Shown here piece by piece: positions 17,336 through 27,282 of a stretch of 64,000 nucleotides of DNA. The translations under genes were made by a program, and so were the position numbers. How positions within the stretch are numbered: position 1 is the stretch's first letter; every line of letters starts with the position of its first letter. The stretch is taken from positions 31,305 through 95,304 of the forward strand of contig NZ_BAOG01000009.1 of assembly GCF_000400365.1 (NCBI RefSeq), written 5' to 3'. Below the pieces are notes generated by a model. That model did no database searches, had not been told where the DNA came from, and was given only the letters and a program-made list of their open reading frames with translations. The DNA is from Vibrio jasicida CAIM 1864 = LMG 25398 (GTDB lineage Bacteria > Pseudomonadota > Gammaproteobacteria > Enterobacterales > Vibrionaceae).

Positions 17336-17989
17336 ATGTTTACAGGAATTGTAGAAGCAGTTGGCAAACTAACTGCAATCACGCCAAAAGGCGAAGACAT
17401 CACCGTGACGGTGGAAGTAGGCAAATTGGATATGGCTGACGTTAAGTTAGGCGACAGCATTGCGACTAACGGCGTATGTTTAACGGTCGTCGATTTCGGT
17501 AGTAACTATTACAGTGCTGATTTGTCACTGGAAACGCTGAACAAAACTGGTTTTGCTGCTTATCAAGTGGGCGACAAAGTGAACCTAGAAAAAGCCATGT
17601 TGCCGACCACTCGTTTTGGCGGTCATATCGTTTCAGGTCATGTTGATGGCGTCGGTGTGATTGTTGAGCGTAATCAAGTTGGCCGTGCGATTGAGTTCTG
17701 GGTTGAGATGCCAGCGGAAATCTGTAAGTACGTGGCAGAAAAAGGCTCTATCACAGTGGATGGCATTAGTCTGACCGTCAACGATCTACGTAAGAATGGA
17801 TTTAAATTAACGATTGTTCCTCACACCAGTGAAGAGACAACCATCGATCAGTTCCAAGTTGGCCGTAAAGTGAACCTAGAAGTGGACGTGTTAGCTCGCT
17901 ATATGGAGCGCTTGCTACAAGGCCAGAAAGAGGAGCCGCAAGAATCACGTATTACAATGGACTTCTTGCAGCAAAATGGTTTTGCGTAA
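17336..17989 (+). CDS. ribE: Riboflavin synthase, alpha chain
   Basis: RibE (called RibC in E. coli) dismutates two molecules of dimethyl-ribityllumazine to riboflavin. The 217 residues show the internal duplication of the family: MFTGIVEAVG with TNGVCLTV in the first half, and GGHIVSGHVDGVG with TVDGISLTVN in the second. It starts 11 bases after ribD. Confidence 0.97.
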   Translation: MFTGIVEAVGKLTAITPKGEDITVTVEVGKLDMADVKLGDSIATNGVCLTVVDFGSNYYSADLSLETLNKTGFAAYQVGDKVNLEKAMLPTTRFGGHIVSGHVDGVGVIVERNQVGRAIEFWVEMPAEICKYVAEKGSITVDGISLTVNDLRKNGFKLTIVPHTSEETTIDQFQVGRKVNLEVDVLARYMERLLQGQKEEPQESRITMDFLQQNGFA

Positions 17990-18148
17990 GCGAAACCGAC
18001 CACAATCACAGAACGTTATCAGGTTAATTGACTTAATAAAGGTTAGCTTCAAACTGCTTTGCTGACTAAAGCCAGTAGACGTAACTCAACGAAACGTTAA
18101 ACGCATTGCTGCTGCAATAATAAATTTTTGAATAACGGGAAACAGAAT

Positions 18149-19258
18149 ATGCCTATCAGCACGCCTCAAGAGATTATTGATGATATTCGCGCAGGCAAAA
18201 TGGTCATCCTAATGGATGATGAAGACCGCGAGAATGAAGGTGATTTGATCATGGCTGCCGAGCACATTACGCCGGAAGCTATCAACTTTATGGCTACGCA
18301 TGGCCGTGGCTTAATCTGTCTAACCATGACAAAAACTCGTTGTGAGAGCCTTGGCTTGCCACCAATGGTGCAAGACAACAACGCGCAATACACCACCAAC
18401 TTTACGGTTTCTATTGAAGCCGCTGAAGGTGTTACCACTGGTATTTCTGCAGCTGACCGTGCTCGCACCGTACAAGCGGCAGTTGCGCCAAGTGCAAAAG
18501 CGGCGGACTTAGTGCAACCGGGCCATATCTTCCCTCTAGCAGCACAAGACGGTGGTGTTCTAACTCGCGCTGGTCATACAGAAGCCGGCTGTGATTTGGC
18601 TCGTCTTGCAGGTCTAGAGCCTGCATCGGTTATTGTTGAGATCCTAAACGACGATGGCACGATGGCGCGTCGCCCGGACCTTGAAGTGTTTGCTGAAAAA
18701 CACGATTTAAAGCTAGGTACCATTGCAGACCTTATCGAATACCGCAACAACACGGAAACAACGATTGAACGCGTTGCTGAGTGTGCACTGCCAACGGAAT
18801 TTGGTGAGTTCACTTTGGTGACTTACAAAGACACGATTGATAACCAAGTACATTACGCGATGTGTAAAGGTGACTTAACTGCGAATGCACCGTTAGTTCG
18901 CGTTCACTTACAAGACGTATTTACCGATGTGCTTCGCAGTGATCGTAACGCAGAACGCAGTTGGACGCTGGATAAAGCGATGAAGCGAATCGGTGAAGAA
19001 GGGGGTGTTCTGGTTGTACTTGGTCATGAAGACTCGACCGATCTGCTTATTCATCGTGTAAAAATGTTTGAATCGCAAGACAAAGGCGAGGCACCTACTC
19101 TTGCTAAGAAGCAGGGTACATCACGTCGTGTAGGTGTTGGTTCTCAGATTTTGGCGGATCTTGGCGTGCACGATATGCGTCTGCTTTCTTCAACCAACAA
19201 AAAGTACCATGCATTGGGTGGCTTTGGCTTGAATGTTGTTGAATACATCTGCGAATAA
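18149..19258 (+). CDS. ribBX: RibBX: DHBP synthase fused to an inactive GTP cyclohydrolase II-like domain
   Basis: The N-terminal half (about 1-200) is 3,4-dihydroxy-2-butanone 4-phosphate synthase, turning ribulose 5-phosphate into the four-carbon riboflavin precursor; [21 protein letters not shown] and [16 protein letters not shown] are intact. The C-terminal half (about 205-369) aligns with GTP cyclohydrolase II but lacks the zinc Cys ligands (no SEC or [17 protein letters not shown] is found instead) and the RQEGRGIGL motif. That is the RibBX variant known from proteobacteria, so annotation as RibBA would be misleading; a separate RibA is expected elsewhere. ATG at 18149 with GGGA ahead is preferred over the TTG at 18128. 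Confidence 0.92.
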   Translation: MPISTPQEIIDDIRAGKMVILMDDEDRENEGDLIMAAEHITPEAINFMATHGRGLICLTMTKTRCESLGLPPMVQDNNAQYTTNFTVSIEAAEGVTTGISAADRARTVQAAVAPSAKAADLVQPGHIFPLAAQDGGVLTRAGHTEAGCDLARLAGLEPASVIVEILNDDGTMARRPDLEVFAEKHDLKLGTIADLIEYRNNTETTIERVAECALPTEFGEFTLVTYKDTIDNQVHYAMCKGDLTANAPLVRVHLQDVFTDVLRSDRNAERSWTLDKAMKRIGEEGGVLVVLGHEDSTDLLIHRVKMFESQDKGEAPTLAKKQGTSRRVGVGSQILADLGVHDMRLLSSTNKKYHALGGFGLNVVEYICE

Positions 19259-19274
19259 CAACTGAACGATTCCC

Positions 19275-19313
19275 CCCTAGCCAAGTTTCGGCTTATTCTG
19301 CTGACGGCTAGGG
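19275..19313. other. Inverted repeat between ribBX and ribH
   Basis: CCCTAGCC (19275-19282) and GGCTAGGG (19306-19313) form a perfect 8-bp stem around 23 bases. No T run follows, so it is not a simple terminator. It may be an mRNA structure within the operon. Confidence 0.4.
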
Positions 19314-19427
19314 CTTGGAGACTCGTCTCTAATTTCCATTAGATATTGCTCACAAATTTGTGATAGAATCCGGCGATTCTCACTTGATGAACAATTTTCA
19401 CTTAAAAATAGAGTTAAAGGAAGGCTT

Positions 19428-19898
19428 ATGAAAGTGATCGAGGGTGGCTTCCCAGCGCCAAATGCAAAAATTGCTATCGTTATTTCTCGTTTTAACAGTT
19501 TTATTAACGAAAGCCTACTTTCTGGTGCGATCGATACACTAAAGCGTCACGGACAAGTAAGCGAAGACAACATCACTGTTGTTCGTTGTCCTGGTGCTGT
19601 AGAACTGCCTTTAGTTGCTCAACGAGTTGCTAAAACTGGTAAGTACGATGCTATCGTATCTCTAGGTACAGTAATTCGTGGTGGTACACCACACTTTGAC
19701 TATGTTTGTAGTGAATGTAACAAGGGTCTTGCACAAGTTTCTCTGGAATACAGCCTTCCAGTAGCGTTTGGCGTACTGACTGTTGATACTATCGATCAAG
19801 CGATTGAACGCGCAGGAACCAAGGCTGGTAATAAAGGTGCAGAGGCTGCACTAAGCGCACTTGAAATGATTAACGTATTATCTGAAATTGATTCCTAA
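19428..19898 (+). CDS. ribH: 6,7-dimethyl-8-ribityllumazine synthase
   Basis: RibH condenses the RibD-pathway pyrimidine with the RibB product to give the lumazine substrate of RibE, in a 60-mer or pentamer shell. The 156 residues show [36 protein letters not shown] and the catalytic-loop VAFGVLT. AAAGGAAGG lies before the ATG. The stop TAA overlaps the nusB ATG by one base. Confidence 0.97.
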   Translation: MKVIEGGFPAPNAKIAIVISRFNSFINESLLSGAIDTLKRHGQVSEDNITVVRCPGAVELPLVAQRVAKTGKYDAIVSLGTVIRGGTPHFDYVCSECNKGLAQVSLEYSLPVAFGVLTVDTIDQAIERAGTKAGNKGAEAALSALEMINVLSEIDS

Positions 19899-20365
19899 TG
19901 GGGGCCAGTGTGAAACCAGCCGCACGTCGTAACGCACGTCAATTCGCTCTACAGGCGATCTACTCATGGCAAATTACTAAAGACAATGTTGCCACGATTG
20001 AAGAACAGTTTTTGTCTGGTGACAAATACGATGAAGAAGAACTTCATGCATCTGAGCCAGCACTTGCTGCTCCAGAAACTGACGTAGCTTACTTCCGTGA
20101 ACTACTAAGCGGTGTTGTACTTAGCCACTCAGAGCTAGATTGCAAAATCCGTCCATACGTGTCTCGTCCAATGCAGGATCTAGACATGATGGAACTTGCT
20201 CTTCTTCGCCTTGCTATGTACGAGATGACTCGTCGCGAAGATGTTCCTTACAAAGTGGTAATCAATGAAGCGATTGAACTTGCAAAAGTATTCGCGGCAG
20301 AAGACAGCCACAAATTTGTGAATGGTGTGCTAGATAAAGCGGCGCCACACGTACGTAAGAAATAA
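19898..20365 (+). CDS. nusB: Transcription antitermination factor NusB
   Basis: NusB binds boxA RNA with S10 and supports antitermination of rRNA operons. The 155-residue all-helical protein has [18 protein letters not shown] at the N-terminus and [12 protein letters not shown] near the end. It overlaps ribH by one base (TAATG), giving translational coupling. A terminator follows. Confidence 0.97.
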   Translation: MGASVKPAARRNARQFALQAIYSWQITKDNVATIEEQFLSGDKYDEEELHASEPALAAPETDVAYFRELLSGVVLSHSELDCKIRPYVSRPMQDLDMMELALLRLAMYEMTRREDVPYKVVINEAIELAKVFAAEDSHKFVNGVLDKAAPHVRKK

Positions 20366-20378
20366 CGATTTCTTTATT

Positions 20379-20409
20379 AAAAAGGTCAGCACATGCTGAC
20401 CTTTTTTGT
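20379..20409 (+). terminator. Intrinsic terminator between nusB and thiL
   Basis: AAAAGGTCAGC / GCTGACCTTTT stem around a short loop (ACAT), then further T. Transcription into thiL may depend on read-through or on a promoter in the short gap. Confidence 0.85.
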
Positions 20410-20443
20410 ATCAAAAGCTTTTACATCAAAAAGAATGTGAATT

Positions 20444-21409
20444 ATGTCTGGTGAATTTAATCTTATCGACAAATACTTTGTTGGACGCCAAAGCCAGCGC
20501 AAAGACGTCCATCTAGCAGCGGGGGACGATTGTGCGTTAGTGAAAGCACCTGCGAATGTACAAATTGCTATTAGTACCGATACGCTGGTGGCAGGCACGC
20601 ACTTTCTTTCTGATGCTAACCCTGCGTGGGTGGCGCACAAAGCATTAGCGTCAAACATCAGTGATTTAGCTGCAATGGGTGCAACACCTGCTTGGGTAAG
20701 CTTTGCGTTAACTATGCCAGAGCCAGATGAAGCATGGCTTGCCCCTTTTTGTGATGCGTTTTTTGAGTTAGCTGATTACTTTGGTATTCAACTTATTGGG
20801 GGCGATACGACCAAAGGTCCACTAAGCCTGACGCTTACGGTGCAAGGCTTTGTACCAGAGGGCAAAGCTTTGACTCGCTCTGGAGCAAAAGTCGGTGATT
20901 GGGTGTATGTGACAGGTAACCTTGGTGATGCCAAAGCTGGTCTGGATGTCGTTCTTGATAACACATTACGTACTCGAATAGCTGCCCCAGAGTTAGAGAA
21001 AGCACATTATCTCAGTACGCCACGCGTGTTGGCTGGGCAAGCATTAGTCGGCTTAGCGTCATCAGCAATTGATATTTCTGATGGCTTAATTTCTGATATC
21101 AAACATATTCTTAAGCGTTCTGATGTTGGAGTCAGTTTAGATGTGTCCCAACTGCCTATATCTTCAGAATTGGTTCAATTTTTAGATGATAAGGTAAGCG
21201 CACAGCAGTATGCTTTATCCAGTGGTGAAGAGTACGAATTGTGCTTTACTGTGCCTGAGCAGAACAACGGTTCATTGCAAAGTGCGTTGTCGCACGCTGG
21301 GTGTAAGTTTACGTGCATTGGCCAAATTCGACCAAAAGGTACGTTTGAGCTGCACGACAACAATCAACCTCTTGATTGGGAACTCAGTGGCTTTGACCAC
21401 TTTAGATAA
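20444..21409 (+). CDS. thiL: Thiamine-monophosphate kinase
   Basis: ThiL phosphorylates thiamine monophosphate to thiamine pyrophosphate with ATP. The 321-residue protein shows the family motifs GEFNLIDKYF, GDDCALVK, SDLAAMGATPAW and IGGDTTKGPLSL, with SSAIDISDGLISDI for nucleotide/Mg binding. Start and Shine-Dalgarno are weak, since the terminator of nusB is only 34 bases upstream. pgpA follows 56 bases later. Confidence 0.96.
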   Translation: MSGEFNLIDKYFVGRQSQRKDVHLAAGDDCALVKAPANVQIAISTDTLVAGTHFLSDANPAWVAHKALASNISDLAAMGATPAWVSFALTMPEPDEAWLAPFCDAFFELADYFGIQLIGGDTTKGPLSLTLTVQGFVPEGKALTRSGAKVGDWVYVTGNLGDAKAGLDVVLDNTLRTRIAAPELEKAHYLSTPRVLAGQALVGLASSAIDISDGLISDIKHILKRSDVGVSLDVSQLPISSELVQFLDDKVSAQQYALSSGEEYELCFTVPEQNNGSLQSALSHAGCKFTCIGQIRPKGTFELHDNNQPLDWELSGFDHFR

Positions 21410-21465
21410 TCTGAGCTAGGCTCTAGCCTAAGATTGAAACCAACTAGCAGTATAGGTTTAAGGAA

Positions 21466-21969
21466 ATGACCAATCCCCTCTCTCTGATTTCATTAAAGAA
21501 CCCGTGGCATCTTTTGGCAACGGGTTTTGGTAGCGGCTTATCACCAGTGGTTCCAGGAACTATGGGGACGTTGGCAGCTGTGCCGTTATTCTTGTTACTG
21601 GCGCAGTTACCCTTCCCACTGTATGTCGTATTAGTACTCATCTCTTGTGTTATTGGTATTAAGATCTGCCAAGTGACATCAGATGACATGGGGGTTCATG
21701 ACCATGGATCAATCGTGTGGGATGAGTTTGCAGGCTTTTGGATCACCATGAGCTTAGTACCAGCACTAAATATCCCAGTCACGGAATGGAAGTGGTTGCT
21801 GACTGGTTTTATTTTGTTCCGCTTCTTTGACATGGTAAAACCATGGCCAATTGGCTGGTTGGATAAACGTGTTCACGGTGGTTTGGGTATCATGATTGAT
21901 GATATCGTGGCCGGTATCATGGCGGGTATCGCACTGTTCTTAGTGGCGAAATACGCAGGTTGGATGTAG
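21466..21969 (+). CDS. pgpA: Phosphatidylglycerophosphatase A
   Basis: PgpA removes phosphate from phosphatidylglycerophosphate at the inner membrane. The 167 residues include GFGSGLSPVVPGTMGTL at the N-terminus, HDHGSIVWDEFAGFWI (acidic active-site region) and about four membrane segments. TAAGGA lies before the ATG. It is the last gene of the nrdR-rib-nusB-thiL cluster and converges with dxs over a shared terminator. Confidence 0.96.
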   Translation: MTNPLSLISLKNPWHLLATGFGSGLSPVVPGTMGTLAAVPLFLLLAQLPFPLYVVLVLISCVIGIKICQVTSDDMGVHDHGSIVWDEFAGFWITMSLVPALNIPVTEWKWLLTGFILFRFFDMVKPWPIGWLDKRVHGGLGIMIDDIVAGIMAGIALFLVAKYAGWM

Positions 21970-21999
21970 TCATACCGCTTTAACAATCGACAGATAAAC

Positions 22000-22030
22000 A
22001 AAAGGGATGCCATCATGGCATCCCTTTTTG
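22000..22030. terminator. Bidirectional terminator between pgpA and dxs
   Basis: AAAGGGATGCCA / TGGCATCCCTTT, a 12-bp perfect stem with a 3-nt loop, flanked by A and T runs. Confidence 0.92.
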
Positions 22031-22062
22031 GTGTTTACTTTTTAGCGCTTGTTTGCGTTAAC

Positions 22063-23928
22063 TTACTTCGCGAGATATTCGTTGATCGATTTCTCAATGC
22101 CCTTCGCGTCTAAGCCAAGTTCTTCATGAAGTTCGTCTTGTGTGCCTTGAGGAATAAAGCGATCAGGCAAGCCAAGATTTAGCACAGGCTTGATGATCTT
22201 ATCTTGCATCATAAACTCAATCACACCCGCACCCGCACCGCCAGCAATTGCGTTTTCTTCTAGCGTGACTAATACATCGTGCTCAGACGCTAGCTGGCGA
22301 ATCAATTCTTCATCAAGTGGTTTCACGAAGCGCATGTCTGCGACGGTTGCATCCAGATTTTCAGCCGCTTCTAGCGCGTTACCTAAGAAGGTGCCGAAGT
22401 TTAGAATCGCGACTTTTTCGCCTTTACGAAGCACACGGCCTTTACCAATCTCAAGTGCAGTAAATTCTGGCTCGATTTCTGTGCCCATGCCGCTGCCGCG
22501 AGGGTAGCGAACTGCACTTGGTCCAGTGTGTTTATGACCGGTGTACAGCATTTGACGACATTCGTTTTCATCACTTGGTGCCATGATCACCATGTTTGGG
22601 ATACAACGCATGAAGCTAAGGTCGAACGCGCCTTGGTGAGTTTGACCATCTGCGCCAACCAGACCTGCACGGTCGATAGCGAACATGACAGGTAAATCCA
22701 TGATCGCCACGTCGTGGATTAACTGATCGTAGCCACGCTGCAAGAAGGTTGAGTAGATAGCGACGATCGGGTGATCGCCGGCAATCGCCATGCCTGTTGC
22801 TAGTGTCACAGCATGCTGCTCTGCAATTGCAACATCAAAGTACTGTTCTGGGTACTCTTTCGAGAAACGAACCATGCCAGAGCCTTCACGCATCGCTGGC
22901 GTAATCGCCATTAGCTTAGGATCTTGCGCGGCCATATCACATAGGAAGTCACCAAAGATCTTAGAGAAGGTCGGTTTACCGCCACTGCTCTTCGGCAAAC
23001 TGTTATGTGATGGGTCGAACTTTGGAACACCATGGTAGCCGATAGGATCTTTTTCTGCTGGTTCATAACCTTTGCCTTTCTTGGTCATGATGTGCAGGAA
23101 TTGAGGACCTTTCAGCTCACGCATGTTTTTCAGCGTTTTGACTAACTCGTTAACATCGTGACCGTCGATAGGACCGATGTAGTTAAAACCAAGCTCTTCG
23201 AATAATGTACCAGGAACAACCATGCCTTTAAGGTGCTCTTCTGTACGACGAACCAACTCTTTAATTGGAGGAACGCCAGACAGCACTTTCTTCCCGCCTT
23301 CACGGATAGAGGTGTATAAGCTACCAGAAAGGACTTTAGCAAGGTGGTTGTTCAATGCGCCAACGTTTTCTGAAATCGACATCTCGTTGTCATTTAGAAT
23401 CACTAGCATATCAGGATGAACGTCACCAGCATGGTTCATGGCCTCGAATGCCATACCTGCTGTGATTGCACCATCACCAATAACACTTACCACCTTTCGA
23501 CCTTCATCTTCTTTTTGTGCACTGATTGCCATACCGAGCGCTGCACTGATAGAAGTCGATGAGTGGCCAACAGATAGCGTGTCGTATTCGCTCTCTTCAC
23601 GCCATGGGAATGGGTGAAGGCCGCCTTTTTGGCGGATGGTTGGCATTTGGTCACGACGGCCAGTAAGAATTTTGTGTGGATAAGCCTGATGACCCACGTC
23701 CCAGATCAATTGATCCACTGGGGTGTTGTAAACATAATGCAGAGCAACGGTTAGCTCTACTGTGCCTAAGCCAGACGCTAAATGTCCGCTAGACTGACTC
23801 ACTGAATTTAGCAGATACGTGCGTAATTCATCGCACAAAGTTGGCAATGTTTCTTTCGGAAGAAGACGCAACTCTTCCGGTGTATTTGCTAACGCCAGTG
23901 TTGGGTACTTTGAAATATCAAGAGTCAT
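22063..23928 (-). CDS. dxs: 1-deoxy-D-xylulose-5-phosphate synthase
   Basis: Dxs condenses pyruvate and glyceraldehyde 3-phosphate, the entry step of the MEP isoprenoid pathway and a source of thiamine and pyridoxal precursors. The 621 residues include the ThDP motif [18 protein letters not shown] with LNDNEMSIS, the transketolase middle domain [13 protein letters not shown], and [18 protein letters not shown]. It is the last gene of xseB-ispA-dxs on the reverse strand and starts 20 bases after ispA. Confidence 0.98.
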   Translation of the reverse strand: MTLDISKYPTLALANTPEELRLLPKETLPTLCDELRTYLLNSVSQSSGHLASGLGTVELTVALHYVYNTPVDQLIWDVGHQAYPHKILTGRRDQMPTIRQKGGLHPFPWREESEYDTLSVGHSSTSISAALGMAISAQKEDEGRKVVSVIGDGAITAGMAFEAMNHAGDVHPDMLVILNDNEMSISENVGALNNHLAKVLSGSLYTSIREGGKKVLSGVPPIKELVRRTEEHLKGMVVPGTLFEELGFNYIGPIDGHDVNELVKTLKNMRELKGPQFLHIMTKKGKGYEPAEKDPIGYHGVPKFDPSHNSLPKSSGGKPTFSKIFGDFLCDMAAQDPKLMAITPAMREGSGMVRFSKEYPEQYFDVAIAEQHAVTLATGMAIAGDHPIVAIYSTFLQRGYDQLIHDVAIMDLPVMFAIDRAGLVGADGQTHQGAFDLSFMRCIPNMVIMAPSDENECRQMLYTGHKHTGPSAVRYPRGSGMGTEIEPEFTALEIGKGRVLRKGEKVAILNFGTFLGNALEAAENLDATVADMRFVKPLDEELIRQLASEHDVLVTLEENAIAGGAGAGVIEFMMQDKIIKPVLNLGLPDRFIPQGTQDELHEELGLDAKGIEKSINEYLAK

Positions 23929-23948
23929 ATAAATGCGCGCTTATAGTG

Positions 23949-24833
23949 TTAGTTCTTGCGCTCGATGACATATCGGGCGAACTCTTCGAGTAACTGAGTA
24001 TTGTATGGGATTGCCTCCAATGCTTGAAGTGCTTCTTGCAACAGAGTGTGAGCTTTCTCCATTGCTCCCTCTAACCCCAGTAAAGATGGGTAAGTGCTCT
24101 TGTTTAGCTCTTGGTCTGAACCTTGAGGCTTACCCAATGTTTCTGTATCACTAATTATATCAAGAATATCGTCTTGAACCTGAAACGCCAGACCGATCGC
24201 TCTAGAGTAGCGCTCAAGGTGAGGCATAACGTCTAGGCCCTTATCGCCAGCGGCAAGTGCGCCTAGTTTTACGGCACAGTTAATCAGTGCACCAGTCTTA
24301 TTGCGATGAATTTCTTCCAATTCTGCGAGAGACACTCGACGATTTTCTGCACCTAAGTCCAATGCTTGACCAACGCACATGCCATTCGCACCAGAACTTT
24401 GTGCAAGGGCTTGCACCATCTTTATACGGTGGCTTTCTGCGTTCGGATTCAGTTCGCCTTCTGCAAGGATCGTAAATGCGAGGGTTTGCAGTGCGTCACC
24501 GGTCAGAATGGCTGTCGCTTCATCAAATTTGATGTGGCAAGTCGGCTGTCCACGGCGCAGGTCGTCGTTATCCATAGCAGGTAGATCATCATGGATAAGA
24601 GAGTAGGCATGGATACACTCAATCGCAGAAGCCGGCGTATCTAGGTCTTCAGGTTCACAACCCAGCATTTGACCAGTGATGTAAACAAGGAAGGGACGAA
24701 CACGTTTACCGCCGAGGAGTAGGCCGTATTTCATGGCTTGAATCAACGGCTGTTCTTGATGAGGTAATTGCTCAAGCCATTGATTTAAATGTTGGTTATT
24801 TCTTTGTTGATAAGACGTCAATGTCTCTTGCAT
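23949..24833 (-). CDS. ispA: Farnesyl (geranyl) diphosphate synthase
   Basis: IspA joins isopentenyl and dimethylallyl diphosphate to farnesyl diphosphate. The first Asp-rich motif is DDLPAMDNDDLRRG and the second DDILDIISD; GGKRVRPFLVY binds diphosphate. The ATG at 24833 gives 294 residues, like the E. coli 299, and the ORF can be read further up to a GTG at 24881 inside xseB, which I consider less likely because that extension is not family-like. Confidence 0.95.
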   Translation of the reverse strand: MQETLTSYQQRNNQHLNQWLEQLPHQEQPLIQAMKYGLLLGGKRVRPFLVYITGQMLGCEPEDLDTPASAIECIHAYSLIHDDLPAMDNDDLRRGQPTCHIKFDEATAILTGDALQTLAFTILAEGELNPNAESHRIKMVQALAQSSGANGMCVGQALDLGAENRRVSLAELEEIHRNKTGALINCAVKLGALAAGDKGLDVMPHLERYSRAIGLAFQVQDDILDIISDTETLGKPQGSDQELNKSTYPSLLGLEGAMEKAHTLLQEALQALEAIPYNTQLLEEFARYVIERKN

Positions 24834-24855
24834 CACATTGCTCACTACTGATTTA

Positions 24856-25098
24856 TTATTCTGACTCAGGGTTGAAGTCACTCAGTGGTGCTTCATCATC
24901 TTCGCTTAGAAGAATGCTAACGCGATGTTCGGCGTCGCTCAGTTTCGTTTGACCAGCACGAGCGAGTGCAATGCCACGTTCAAATTTACGTAGAGCATCA
25001 TCTAGAGCAAGGTCACCGTTCTCTAGTTGATCAACCAAGCTGTCTAGCTCATCGATGGTTGCTTCAAAGGTCATGTTTTCTGGTTTCTTAACCGCCAT
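24856..25098 (-). CDS. xseB: Exodeoxyribonuclease VII small subunit
   Basis: XseB is the small subunit of exonuclease VII, which degrades single-stranded DNA from both ends. The 80-residue helical protein has the family core FEATIDELDSLVDQLENGDLALDDAL split as a helical hairpin followed by FERGIALARAGQ. It heads the xseB-ispA-dxs operon, the same order as in E. coli. The 265-base spacer to pomA holds the divergent promoters. Confidence 0.95.
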   Translation of the reverse strand: MAVKKPENMTFEATIDELDSLVDQLENGDLALDDALRKFERGIALARAGQTKLSDAEHRVSILLSEDDEAPLSDFNPESE

Positions 25099-25282
25099 CT
25101 TTTATCTGCCTTAATCAAGCCTCTAATAGAATGCACGCAAGTTACCTTAGCCTAGTAACTTGGTCAAATTTAACCTTATATAATTGTCACAAATTTAGCG
25201 TTCAACGGGTCTGATGAGACGAAGACCATTAATAAGTTAAGGTATTAACGATCTTTTTGTGATGTATTAACCAAGATTTTTC

Positions 25283-25309
25283 TAAAAATTCTGCTCTAGT
25301 TGTCGATAC
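25283..25309 (+). promoter_or_regulatory. Sigma-28 (FliA)-type promoter upstream of pomAB
   Basis: TAAA (25283-25286), 15 bases, then GTCGATAC (25302-25309) fits the FliA consensus TAAA-N15-GCCGATAA with 6 of 8 bases in the -10 block. It lies 55 bases before the pomA start. Motor genes are late, FliA-dependent genes in vibrios, so position and type agree. Confidence 0.7.
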
Positions 25310-25363
25310 AAGTAATAATTCGCCTGACTGGGCAATGTTTGAGTATAGCGTGAGGAGTGCTTT

Positions 25364-26125
25364 GTGGATTTAGCAACCCTAATAGGTTTGATTGGTGGTT
25401 TTGCATTCGTCATTATGGCGATGGTGCTTGGTGGCAGCATTGGCATGTTCGTAGACGTCACCTCAATCCTAATCGTCGTTGGTGGTTCAACGTTTGTAGT
25501 ATTGATGAAGTTCACCATGGGGCAATTCTTCGGCGCGACCAAAATTGCGGGCAAAGCGTTCATGTTCAAATCGGACGAGCCAGAAGATCTGATTGCTAAG
25601 ATCGTAGAAATGGCAGACGCAGCGCGTAAAGGTGGCTTCCTAGCATTGGAAGAGATGGAGATTAATAATAGCTTCATGCAAAAGGGCATAGACTTATTGG
25701 TGGATGGGCATGATGCGGATGTGGTGCGTGCTGCTTTGCAAAAAGACATTGCACTGACCGATGAGCGCCACTCGCAAGGCACGGGTGTTTTTCGAGCATT
25801 CGGTGATGTCGCTCCGGCAATGGGTATGATCGGTACCTTGGTTGGTTTGGTTGCCATGCTTTCAAATATGGATGATCCAAAAGCGATCGGTCCTGCGATG
25901 GCCGTTGCACTTTTAACCACTCTTTACGGTGCAATTCTTTCTAACATGGTGTTTTTCCCAATTGCGGACAAGCTTTCACTACGCCGTGATCAAGAAACAC
26001 TCAACCGTCGTTTGATTATGGACGGTGTACTCGCAATTCAAGATGGTCAGAACCCACGTGTTATCGATAGCTATCTGAAGAACTACCTCAACGAGGGCAA
26101 ACGCGTCCTTGAGATTGACGAGTAA
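25364..26125 (+). CDS. pomA: Sodium-driven flagellar stator protein PomA
   Basis: PomA forms, with PomB, the sodium channel that drives the polar flagellum. At 253 residues it is near-identical, as I recall it, to V. alginolyticus PomA. Four membrane segments are visible (about 5-25, 30-50, 150-172, 182-205), and the large cytoplasmic loop between TM2 and TM3 carries the charged residues that meet FliG. MGMIGTLVGLVAML is the TM3 signature. The start is GTG at 25364 with GAGGAG ahead. pomB follows 15 bases later. Confidence 0.98.
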   Translation: MDLATLIGLIGGFAFVIMAMVLGGSIGMFVDVTSILIVVGGSTFVVLMKFTMGQFFGATKIAGKAFMFKSDEPEDLIAKIVEMADAARKGGFLALEEMEINNSFMQKGIDLLVDGHDADVVRAALQKDIALTDERHSQGTGVFRAFGDVAPAMGMIGTLVGLVAMLSNMDDPKAIGPAMAVALLTTLYGAILSNMVFFPIADKLSLRRDQETLNRRLIMDGVLAIQDGQNPRVIDSYLKNYLNEGKRVLEIDE

Positions 26126-26140
26126 TCTGGAGGTCATCTA

Positions 26141-27085
26141 ATGGATGAAGATAACAAATGTGATTGTCCGCCACCCGGCCTCCCTCAATGGATGGGGACG
26201 TTCGCTGACTTGATGTCCTTGTTGATGTGTTTCTTCGTTTTGTTGCTTTCGTTCTCAGAAATGGACGTACTGAAGTTCAAACAGATCGCTGGCTCTATGA
26301 AATTTGCTTTTGGTGTTCAGAACCAACTTGAGGTTAAGGACATACCTAAAGGCACCAGCATTATTGCGCAAGAGTTCAGACCAGGTCGCCCAGAGCCAAC
26401 ACCGATTGATGTCATCATGCAGCAGACCATGGACATCACTCAGCAGACGTTGGAGTTTCATGAAGGGGAATCTGACCGAGCTGGTGGCACTAAGCGTGAC
26501 CAAGGGAAGTTAACCGGTGGTCAATCACCAGAAACGTCAACGCAAAACAACCAATCAGCGGAATCAGACATGCAACAACAGCAGTCTGAGCAAACCTCGC
26601 AAGAGATGGATACCTTGATGGAAAGTATCAAGAAAGCGTTGGAGCGTGAGATTGAGCAAGGGGCAATAGAGGTCGAAAACCTTGGCCAACAGATCGTGAT
26701 TCGAATGCGAGAGAAAGGGGCATTCCCTGAAGGCTCTGCGTTCCTCCAGCCGAAGTTTAGACCGCTGGTGCGTCAGATTGCGGAATTGGTGAAAGATGTA
26801 CCGGGCATCGTACGAGTTTCTGGTCATACGGATAACCAACCGTTGGATTCTGAGCTGTATCGCTCCAATTGGGACCTGTCATCGCAACGAGCGGTATCGG
26901 TTGCTCAAGAAATGGAGAAAGTACGAGGCTTCTCGCATCAACGCTTACGCGTGCGTGGCATGGCGGATACTGAGCCATTGGCACCAAATGATTCGGATGC
27001 TAACCGAGCGCTTAACCGCCGCGTCGAAATCAGCATCATGCAAGGTGAACCACTCTACAGCGAAGAAGTTCCGGTAATTCAATAA
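26141..27085 (+). CDS. pomB: Sodium-driven flagellar stator protein PomB
   Basis: PomB is the second stator subunit: a short cytoplasmic tail, one membrane segment (about 19-40) with the sodium-binding Asp at residue 23 in GTFADLMSL, a Gln/Ser-rich periplasmic linker (about 110-165), and an OmpA-like peptidoglycan-binding domain (about 180-300; VSGHTDNQPL, NRALNRRVEI). The 314-residue length is one short of V. alginolyticus PomB, whose essential Asp is residue 24. It forms an operon with pomA and has its own terminator. Confidence 0.98.
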   Translation: MDEDNKCDCPPPGLPQWMGTFADLMSLLMCFFVLLLSFSEMDVLKFKQIAGSMKFAFGVQNQLEVKDIPKGTSIIAQEFRPGRPEPTPIDVIMQQTMDITQQTLEFHEGESDRAGGTKRDQGKLTGGQSPETSTQNNQSAESDMQQQQSEQTSQEMDTLMESIKKALEREIEQGAIEVENLGQQIVIRMREKGAFPEGSAFLQPKFRPLVRQIAELVKDVPGIVRVSGHTDNQPLDSELYRSNWDLSSQRAVSVAQEMEKVRGFSHQRLRVRGMADTEPLAPNDSDANRALNRRVEISIMQGEPLYSEEVPVIQ

Positions 27086-27106
27086 CCGAGTATTTATTCT
27101 TATACT

Positions 27107-27134
27107 AAAGCGAGCGTCAAGCTCGCTTTTTTTG
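27107..27134 (+). terminator. Intrinsic terminator of pomAB
   Basis: AAAGCGAGC / GCTCGCTTT stem, 5-nt loop, then a run of T. Confidence 0.9.
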
Positions 27135-27282
27135 TCATTCCATTTCGCTTGGGTGTATAATCTTGCGCCTTTAAAAGTGAGCTCAAAAGTTTGAGTGTGA
27201 CATGCGCGATATTTCTACGTATGAACACCTAGTGCGGAGTATCACTCATTGTTGATTGCGAAACTAACCTGCGAACTAGACT

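Noticed and set aside
17990..18148. FMN riboswitch before ribBX
   Set aside because: The gap between ribE and ribBX does not show the conserved FMN-riboswitch blocks that I would recognise, and is short.
26255..26987. Reverse-strand ORFs inside pomB
   Set aside because: They are shadows of the Gln/Ser-rich linker and OmpA-like domain of PomB.
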